A stretch of 8,601 bases of DNA from contig CANIAI010000075.1 of the NCBI GenBank assembly GCA_947465275.1, forward strand, positions 1-8,601, in the 5' to 3' direction. The DNA comes from Acidobacteriota bacterium (GTDB lineage: Bacteria > Acidobacteriota > Vicinamibacteria > Vicinamibacterales > UBA2999). The position numbers were made by a program, and so were the translations under genes. Below are positions 1-5,594 of this stretch, one piece after another. Position 1 is the stretch's first letter; every line of letters begins with the position of its first letter. The notes under the pieces are model-generated. The model worked only from the letters and a program-made list of their open reading frames with translations, did no database searches and was not told where the DNA came from.

Positions 1-597
1 CGTCGAGGGCGCGCGTGTTCCGGGCGGCTGGGTCGCCAGCCAGCGAGAGAAGTCGTAGTTGTCGACGAAGTCGTTCCCGGCCGAGAAGCTGCTGCTCATC
101 CCGAAGAAGAACAGCTTCACCTCCCGCGGGTGCCACTGGTATCGGTCGATGAACTCCTCGAGTCGGCGCACCTGCCTCGCGGTGCCGCTCCCCGGATACC
201 CGAGGTTCGCGCATGCGACCCGCAGCGTGCCGCAGTAGAAGCTGGCGAATGTCTCGTCGTCGGCGAGTCCGTAGCCATAGGTGAACGAGTCGCCGAGCAG
301 GATGACCTCGGGACTCCCGTCCGTTCCCGGAACCCGGTGGGCCCTCGGCGTGATGGTCGTCCTGGCGTCGTACTCGTTGGACACCTGACGATAGACGCTT
401 CCAGGCTCGAACCACTCCTCGATCGGCTGGCCCTCGAGCGTCAGGTTGGTCCGCCCGTCGTTGAGCGGGAAGAACAGCCGCACCACCGCTTCCGCCAGCG
501 CCAGGCTGACGACCAGCGACACGGCGAGCATCGTCAGCCGAAGCACCCACTCCCGCCCCGGGGAGGGGGTCAGTCGAGCTGGAACTCGGTCTGCCAC
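1..597 (-). CDS. Membrane-anchored SGNH/GDSL-family hydrolase (3' end outside the window)
   Basis: This is the N-terminal 199 codons of a gene that continues past the left edge. The protein has a basic, proline-containing N-terminus, one hydrophobic segment at about residues 19-43, and then an SGNH domain. Block I is ILLGDSFTYGYG at about residues 99-110, with Ser104 the expected nucleophile. The Gly block is NLGYPGSGTAR at about 131-141, and a GND-containing stretch (SAGNDFVDN, about 172-180) fits block III. The catalytic Asp-His block would lie outside the window. I chose the GTG at 597 because AAAGAGG sits about 7 nt upstream and the frame continues into a positively charged pre-membrane region. 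The start overlaps the carbamoyltransferase gene by 28 nt, implying translational coupling. Alternatives are GTG 546 and ATG 531. Family members remove or transfer acyl groups on glycans and lipids, so an envelope or exopolysaccharide ester role is inferred. The substrate is unknown. Confidence 0.85.
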   Translation of the reverse strand, partial: MADRVPARLTPSPGREWVLRLTMLAVSLVVSLALAEAVVRLFFPLNDGRTNLTLEGQPIEEWFEPGSVYRQVSNEYDARTTITPRAHRVPGTDGSPEVILLGDSFTYGYGLADDETFASFYCGTLRVACANLGYPGSGTARQVRRLEEFIDRYQWHPREVKLFFFGMSSSFSAGNDFVDNYDFSRWLATQPPGTRAPST

Positions 598-2396
598 TGC
601 GAATCCTCTTTCCACTCTGGCTGCGCGGTCTTCTCGAGCACGAACGGCCCCAGCACGAGCGTATCGATATGCGTGCGCATGAAGCACCGGTACGCGTCTG
701 CCGGGGTGCAGACGATCGGCTCGCCACGCACGTTGAACGACGTATTCACGACGACGCCGCACCCGGTCTTCGTGTCGAACGCCTTGATCAACTTGTAGTA
801 GCGCTCGTTGACGTCAGGGCTCACCGTCTGCACGCGTGCCGAGTAGTCGATGTGCGTGACCGCCGGGATGTCGGACCTCGGCACATTCAGCTTGTCGATG
901 CCCCAGAGCTGGTGCTGGTCGGCCGTGAGCGGGATCCGTCGATGTTCCTGGACCGGCGCCACGAGGAGCATGTACGGGGAATCCGTATCGAGCTCGAAGT
1001 AGTCAGACACCCGTTCCCGGAGCACCGATGGCGCGAAGGGCCGGAAGCTCTCGCGGAACTTGATCTTCAGGTTCATCTGGGTCTGCATCTTCGGACTGCG
1101 GGGATCCCCGAGGATGCTCCGCCCGCCCAGTGACCTGGGGCCGAACTCCATGCGACCGTCGAACCACCCGATCACCTTTTCGTCGGCGAGCATGCCGGCT
1201 ACGGTGTCAAACAGGCGGTCGTCGTCCAGCCGCGTGTAGCCGGCACCGATGCTCTTCAGGTACGTCTCGATCTCCTCGGGCGTGAATGACGGTCCAAGGT
1301 ACGAGCCCTTCATCGCATCACGCCCGGGCACCACGGTTCGCGGCTTCCCGAGGTGTCGATGGTGGATGAGCGTGGCGACACCGAGCGCGCCGCCCGCATC
1401 GCCCGCGGCAGGCTGGATCCAGACGTTCCGGAACGGACCCTCGCGCAGCAGCCGGCCGTTGCCGACGCAGTTCAGCGCGACGCCGCCCGCCATGCAGAGG
1501 TTCTCGGAGCCGGTCTTGCGGTGCGCGGTCCGCGCCATGCGGAGCATGACCTCTTCACACACCACCTGCACCGAACGGGCGAGGTCCATCTCCCGCTGGG
1601 TGAGCTTGCTCTCGGGAACGCGCGGGGGACCACCGAAGACGTCGTTGAAGGCCTCGCTCGTCATCGTGAGGCCGGCCAGGTAGTTGAAGTACTTCTGGTT
1701 CAGGCGGAACGATCCGTCCTCACGCAGGTCCATCAATTCCTTGTAGATCAGGTCGACGTATTTCGGTTCCCCGTAGGGCGCGAGGCCCATCACCTTGTAT
1801 TCACCGGAGTTCACCTTGAAACCGGTGTAGTAGGTGAACGCCGAGTAGAGCAGCCCCAGCGAGTCCGGCCAGAGCAACTCATCGACGATCTCGAGATCGT
1901 TCCCCGTGCCGTGCCCGATCGAGGCGGTCGCCCACTCACCGACGCCGTCGATGGTCAGGATCGCCGCCTCGTTGAACGGCGAGGGGAAGAACGCACTGGC
2001 GGCGTGCGACTCGTGGTGCTCCGCGTAGAGCACCTCGCCCGACCATCCCAGCTGCTTCTTGATCTCCTGATCGATGTACAGCTTCTCCTTGATCCACAGC
2101 GGTCCCGCGAGGAGGAACGACTTGAAGCCCTCCGGGGCGACCCCGAGGTAGGTCTCGAGGATGCGCTCGAACTTGAGGATCGGCTTGTCGTAGAAACCGA
2201 CATGCGTCAGCTGATCGACGGTGATCCCGGCATCCTTCAGGCAGAACTCCACCGCGCGATGGGGGAAGTCGGAGTCAGCCTTCTTGCGGGTGAAGCGTTC
2301 TTCCGATGCGGCGGCCGCGATCTCGCCGTCGACGACGAGACAGGCGGCGCTGTCGTGGTAAAACGCGGAAATTCCGAGGACGTAAGTGTGACTCAT
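570..2396 (-). CDS. NodU/CmcH/TobZ-family O-carbamoyltransferase
   Basis: This 608-residue protein has the normal full length for the family. Such enzymes use carbamoyl phosphate and ATP to make carbamoyl-adenylate in a YrdC-like domain, then pass the carbamoyl group to a hydroxyl in a Kae1-like domain. The Kae1-like part (about 1-345) shows GISAFYHDSAACL at 8-20, SEERFTR at 31-37, the metal motif EHHESHAASAF at 126-136 (HxxxH = His127/His131), TIDG with Asp150, MGLAPYG at 203-209, AGGVALN at 303-309 and AGDAGG with Asp333. The C-terminal part shows WFDGRMEFGPRSLGGRSILG at 411-430, KFRESFRPFAPS near 446-457 and VVNTSFNVRGEPIV at 549-562. All expected motifs are present, so it should be active, probably in the cytoplasm. 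The ATG follows the upstream paralogue's stop by 12 nt with no clear Shine-Dalgarno, suggesting coupled translation. Related enzymes act on Nod factors, cephamycin, tobramycin and saxitoxin (SxtI). The acceptor here is unknown, perhaps a glycan. Confidence 0.95.
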   Translation of the reverse strand: MSHTYVLGISAFYHDSAACLVVDGEIAAAASEERFTRKKADSDFPHRAVEFCLKDAGITVDQLTHVGFYDKPILKFERILETYLGVAPEGFKSFLLAGPLWIKEKLYIDQEIKKQLGWSGEVLYAEHHESHAASAFFPSPFNEAAILTIDGVGEWATASIGHGTGNDLEIVDELLWPDSLGLLYSAFTYYTGFKVNSGEYKVMGLAPYGEPKYVDLIYKELMDLREDGSFRLNQKYFNYLAGLTMTSEAFNDVFGGPPRVPESKLTQREMDLARSVQVVCEEVMLRMARTAHRKTGSENLCMAGGVALNCVGNGRLLREGPFRNVWIQPAAGDAGGALGVATLIHHRHLGKPRTVVPGRDAMKGSYLGPSFTPEEIETYLKSIGAGYTRLDDDRLFDTVAGMLADEKVIGWFDGRMEFGPRSLGGRSILGDPRSPKMQTQMNLKIKFRESFRPFAPSVLRERVSDYFELDTDSPYMLLVAPVQEHRRIPLTADQHQLWGIDKLNVPRSDIPAVTHIDYSARVQTVSPDVNERYYKLIKAFDTKTGCGVVVNTSFNVRGEPIVCTPADAYRCFMRTHIDTLVLGPFVLEKTAQPEWKEDSQWQTEFQLD

Positions 2397-2408
2397 GGGA
2401 CTGAGGGG

Positions 2409-3950
2409 CTACTTGCGGAGCAGGAATGGACCGCAGACGAGCAGGTCGAGACTCGAGCCGTAGAAGACTCTGACCGCGTCGCGCGGGCTGCACGCAATGG
2501 GCTCGTGAAAGCCATTGAAGGAGGTGTTGACAACATACGGCAGCCCGGTCGACCGCCCCAGCGACTCGAGCAGCCACCTGAATCGTCTCGGCGTCGTCTC
2601 GTCAACCGTGTGGACACGGACGGCAGCGGACGCGGCGGGCAGGGCGTGCCGAAAGCGCCCGGGCTCGCGCGGCGTGAACTCGCATTCCATGAAGGGGGCA
2701 CGAGTCGGCCCCTCGAACAGCTCGCTGACCGAGGATTCGAGCCCGCTGAACGCGTAACCGCGCCAGGGCTCGCGCTGCTTGAGAAAGTGGTTCATGTTCT
2801 CGAGGACGTACGGGGACGACGGGCTGCCGAGGATGCACCTGGCACCCAGGGCCCGCGGACCCCACTCCATGGCACCGTCGAACCAGCCAACGAGCTCGCC
2901 GCGGCTGAGCGCGCCCACGACGGCATCGGTAATCGCCTCGTCGGACTCCCACGCGTACGGGAGCTTGCAGTTGTCGAGCGTCGCCTTGATTTCGTCCTCG
3001 CGATACGTGGGGCCAAGGAAGGGCGACACCTGCTGCGGTGCGCAGCCCGATGCCAGCATCGCGGCTCCCACGGATAGTCCCGGCTCGCCGGGGTCGACCG
3101 GCACGAAGACGTCCAGGAACGCTCCGCTCGTCCTGATGGCGCTGTTCAGGGCCGATTGGTAGAACAGACTGCCGCCGACGCAGAGCCTCTCTTCTCCGGT
3201 GGCCGAGCGCACCACGCGCAGGAACTGCAGGACGATCTCTGACAGTCGGCCTTGAACGGCCGCGGCGAGTCCCGCCAGACCGAGGGAGCCGTCGGCGCCT
3301 TGTTCATCTCGCAGTCTTCCCAGTACGTCCCGCCAGTTCGTGGCGAGGCTCAGACCCTCACCCGAAAAGTCGATGAGTCTGTCGACCTCACCCAGCCTCG
3401 CGCGCGGGACGAGCCGCGCGAGCGCTTCCATCCTGAGAACGGCAGCCGCGCCGGTGAAGCCAAGCACCGCGGCGAATTGGGCGTAGACGTCGGTGAACCC
3501 GACGGAATCCCATCGGATGTCCAGCTGACGGACCGTCGCTCCGTGTCCCACCCAGACCGACGTGCGGGGCGCACTGTGATCGCAGACGACGATGGCAGCA
3601 CGGTCGTACGGCGAGGTGAGGAAAGCCGTGGCCGCCTGGGCCTGATGGCGGTCGACCACCTGGGTGCCCGAGCCGGGCGAGCGCTCTCCCGCCGGACCTG
3701 CCTGGACGAAGCGGGAGACGTCGAGACGCGTGCGGCCATGTCTGACGAGGAGTTCGTCGAGAGCCTCGTCCGGCAGACCCGTCGGGTTGCAGCCAGCACC
3801 GCGCACACGGGTGATCCGCTCCTGGCCGCAGACGCCCAACAGGCGCTGTTCGTCCAGGAGGGTCACGCTGCCGTAGCGCGTGTGCCCTCCGATCCCCGCA
3901 GTCAGACTCATGAGATAGATACCGAACCGGACACCGGAGCCGATTCGCAC
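2409..3950 (-). CDS. Degenerate carbamoyltransferase paralogue (probable pseudoenzyme or partner subunit)
   Basis: This 513-residue protein is collinear with the carbamoyltransferase encoded next to it but about 95 residues shorter. C-terminal similarity is clear: GWFDGAMEWGPRALGARCIL at 355-374 and PYVVNTSFNGFHEPIACSP at 471-489. In the N-terminal Kae1-like half, QVVDRHQAQAATAFLTSP (97-114) aligns with the HHxxH region but has Arg101 and Gln105 where the metal-binding histidines belong. Asp124 is kept, the later Asp is Glu289, MGLAPYG is replaced by MEALARL (174-180), and GGVALN by GGSLFYQ (259-265). It keeps a full frame with no frameshift, so it is probably expressed rather than a pseudogene. 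The start is GTG at 3950: an in-frame TAG lies three codons upstream, AGGGG sits just before the GTG, and starting at ATG 3911 would remove the conserved first beta-strand (GIYLMSL). Loss of the transfer site with retention of the adenylation-like domain suggests an accessory or regulatory partner. That function is inferred. Confidence 0.88.
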   Translation of the reverse strand: MRIGSGVRFGIYLMSLTAGIGGHTRYGSVTLLDEQRLLGVCGQERITRVRGAGCNPTGLPDEALDELLVRHGRTRLDVSRFVQAGPAGERSPGSGTQVVDRHQAQAATAFLTSPYDRAAIVVCDHSAPRTSVWVGHGATVRQLDIRWDSVGFTDVYAQFAAVLGFTGAAAVLRMEALARLVPRARLGEVDRLIDFSGEGLSLATNWRDVLGRLRDEQGADGSLGLAGLAAAVQGRLSEIVLQFLRVVRSATGEERLCVGGSLFYQSALNSAIRTSGAFLDVFVPVDPGEPGLSVGAAMLASGCAPQQVSPFLGPTYREDEIKATLDNCKLPYAWESDEAITDAVVGALSRGELVGWFDGAMEWGPRALGARCILGSPSSPYVLENMNHFLKQREPWRGYAFSGLESSVSELFEGPTRAPFMECEFTPREPGRFRHALPAASAAVRVHTVDETTPRRFRWLLESLGRSTGLPYVVNTSFNGFHEPIACSPRDAVRVFYGSSLDLLVCGPFLLRK

Positions 3951-4001
3951 CGGCCCCTATGGTTGTCTCAGCAAAGACCAATCCGTCCCATCCGTGGGCC
4001 G

Positions 4002-4025
4002 TCAGAACAGTTCTTAACTGACTGA
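4002..4025. promoter_or_regulatory. Interrupted palindrome upstream of the carbamoyltransferase unit (operator candidate)
   Basis: Plus-strand arms TCAG..CAGTT (4002-4012, interrupted by AA at 4006-4007) face AACTG..CTGA (4016-4025, interrupted by A at 4021) around a CTT centre. The palindrome lies 52-75 nt upstream of the GTG at 3950, where an operator or promoter element for the three-gene unit would be expected. No convincing -35/-10 pair was found beside it, so the regulatory role is inferred from position and symmetry only. Confidence 0.3.
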
Positions 4026-4078
4026 ATCGAAAGGATCTACGAAGGCTTGAGACGGACAGGACGGCGGAGGAGCGGGGC

Positions 4079-4132
4079 CTGGACGCAGCAGTTAGTCATC
4101 CTGGCAGAAGACTAAACTGGCGTGGCGTCCAG
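4079..4132. repeat. Long imperfect inverted repeat just after the beta-propeller gene
   Basis: Outer arms CTGGACGC (4079-4086) and GCGTCCAG (4125-4132) pair perfectly. Inner arms CAGTTAGTC (4089-4097) and GACTAAACTG (4110-4119) pair over 9 bp with one bulged base, around a 12-nt loop. The structure begins 4 nt after the stop codon of the beta-propeller gene and lacks a following T-run on the minus strand. It could be a 3'-end structure, a processing site or a protein-binding element separating the secreted-protein genes from the carbamoyltransferase unit. Confidence 0.55.
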
Positions 4133-4136
4133 CACT

Positions 4137-5543
4137 CTACCGTGGCTTCCGGAGGCGATAGACAGCGTAGCTGCTGGTCGGGCCGTCATCGCCAGCCGCC
4201 AGCCAGACGGCATCCGTGAGGCTGCCGATCGCAGAGAAGAGCGGCTGACCGAACACGAGCCGGTCGCTGATGCTGAGCCGCCCGTCCGCCAGGTGCGTCT
4301 CGGTCAGGGCGCCGTCGTGTGCAGACACGATGAGGAGGGATACGCCGACCGGTGAAGCCGATGAGACCAGCCCGGAGGGCCGGCCGGCAAACGGGCCGTA
4401 CGTCTGGCCCCCGGAGGCGAGCGCTTCTCGTAGTTGCCAGCCAGCCGCCACCGCCTCGAGACTCAGGACGACACCGTGACTGTCGACGGCTACACCGACG
4501 GCAGCCGCGGGACTGGAGGCGTAGACGGGGGGGGCTGCTCGGTGACCCGTGGCTCCCTGCCCCTCGGGGTCAACGCGGAGCACAACGCCGTCGTACGGGG
4601 GGAGTCCTGCCCCCGCCGGAATGGCGATGTAGAGGTGCCCGGCCGGATCCAGCGCCATCGAGGGCGTCGCATCCTCGTGGACGATGATGCCCGCCACGAT
4701 GGTGTGCGGAGTCTCGAGACGGTGGTTCAGGCTCTGATACCGCGTGAGGTGCAGCTCCCGGAGACCAGACCTCGGCTCGCCTGAACGAAGGACGTAGACG
4801 TGACCGGTCGTGTCGACATCGGACGCTGCCAGGGCTGCGTGAACGATGCTGCCAGCCCACTCCGGCTCGAGCGCGACGATTGGAGCGTCAAGCGGACCGG
4901 CGGCTGCGATGACCCGTCCGGCACGCTCCGCGATCAGGAGGGTGCCGTCGGGCATGGACACCAGGCTCGAGACGCTGCCTCCCCCGGTCGCCACCAGTTC
5001 TCTCGTGAAGCAGGCGCCGGTGAGGCTGCTCACACAGGGGGCCGCCACGGGCGCCCTGAGAGCAGCAGACGAAGGACCGGAAGAGCTGAGTGCCGGTCTG
5101 GGGCAGGGGGCACGTCCCGCGAGGCAGGGCAGCGCTCCGCCGGAGTTGGTCGGCGGTGGCGGATCGGCTTGAGAGCGCCCGTCGAAAAACAGATCCGGCG
5201 TGCGACTGCCCACCACGCCAGCGGACGAATACGCCGCGACGGAGATGAACACGCCCCGGCCAACCTCCAGTCCCTGGAGGGTGTAGGTGGTATTCCGGCG
5301 TACATCGACCTGAGAGTCGACGCTGCCGGGAACGCTGCTGAGATAGACGAAGTAGCCGCCCACGTCCCCGGAGACAGGGTCCCACGCGATGGTGATGCTT
5401 CGGGTCTGGGCGAAGGCCTGTCCGTGCGACAGGAGCCCGACGAGCAGCACGAGTCGAGCGGTGGACCAGACCCGGATGGCGATGTGCCTCCAGGAGCTGG
5501 TCCCCGTCATCTCTCCACCGGTGAGTGCGAGCGCGACACGCAT
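4137..5543 (-). CDS. Secreted Fn3 plus beta-propeller protein, glucose/sorbosone dehydrogenase-like
   Basis: This 468-residue predicted exported protein has a signal peptide (hydrophobic core about 30-38, probable cleavage after AFA near 45). An Fn3-like domain covers about 48-120 (SITIAWDPVSGDVGGYFVYL, TTYTLQGLEVGRGVFISVAAY). A proline-rich hinge at about 124-180 holds all four cysteines (140, 147, 170, 178). From about 182 to the end is a repeat-bearing beta-propeller resembling soluble PQQ glucose/sorbosone dehydrogenases: VSSLVSMPDGTLLIAERAGR at 191-210, and IIVHEDATPSMALDPAGHLY at 286-305, where His289 may match the catalytic His of such enzymes. The following Gly-Gly-Arg typical of active members is absent, so binding or degenerate catalysis is as likely as oxidation. 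ATG 5543 has no obvious Shine-Dalgarno. ATG 5510 (residue 12) is preceded by GGTGGAGAG and still gives a good signal peptide, so it is a credible alternative. The gene lies 51 nt after the Ig-domain gene. The substrate is unknown. Confidence 0.8.
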   Translation of the reverse strand: MRVALALTGGEMTGTSSWRHIAIRVWSTARLVLLVGLLSHGQAFAQTRSITIAWDPVSGDVGGYFVYLSSVPGSVDSQVDVRRNTTYTLQGLEVGRGVFISVAAYSSAGVVGSRTPDLFFDGRSQADPPPPTNSGGALPCLAGRAPCPRPALSSSGPSSAALRAPVAAPCVSSLTGACFTRELVATGGGSVSSLVSMPDGTLLIAERAGRVIAAAGPLDAPIVALEPEWAGSIVHAALAASDVDTTGHVYVLRSGEPRSGLRELHLTRYQSLNHRLETPHTIVAGIIVHEDATPSMALDPAGHLYIAIPAGAGLPPYDGVVLRVDPEGQGATGHRAAPPVYASSPAAAVGVAVDSHGVVLSLEAVAAGWQLREALASGGQTYGPFAGRPSGLVSSASPVGVSLLIVSAHDGALTETHLADGRLSISDRLVFGQPLFSAIGSLTDAVWLAAGDDGPTSSYAVYRLRKPR

Positions 5544-5563
5544 CGGATTGGCTGGGATTATAG

Positions 5564-5589
5564 CCCCGGTCCCACGGATGGGACCGGGG
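5564..5589. repeat. Perfect inverted repeat (hairpin) between the two secreted-protein genes
   Basis: An 11-bp perfect stem, 5564-5574 paired with 5579-5589, with a 4-nt loop (CGGA on the plus strand). It lies 5 nt after the stop of the Ig-domain gene and 20 nt before the next annotated ATG. No T-run follows on either strand, so it is not a standard intrinsic terminator. It may stabilise the upstream mRNA 3' end or reduce read-through. The minus strand reads TATAAT (5562-5557) directly after it. Confidence 0.6.
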
Positions 5590-5594
5590 GTGTT

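Noticed and set aside
1353..3077. 574-codon open frame on the plus strand antisense to both carbamoyltransferases
   Set aside because: It crosses two well-supported minus-strand genes and their junction, its product is Arg/Glu/Val-rich low-information sequence without family motifs, and long antisense frames are expected at this GC content.
3971..3984. Sigma54-like GG-N10-GC on the minus strand upstream of 3950
   Set aside because: The -12 half (TTTGCT) is acceptable, but the -24 half (CGGATT) differs strongly from TGGCAC and the implied leader is only about 10 nt.
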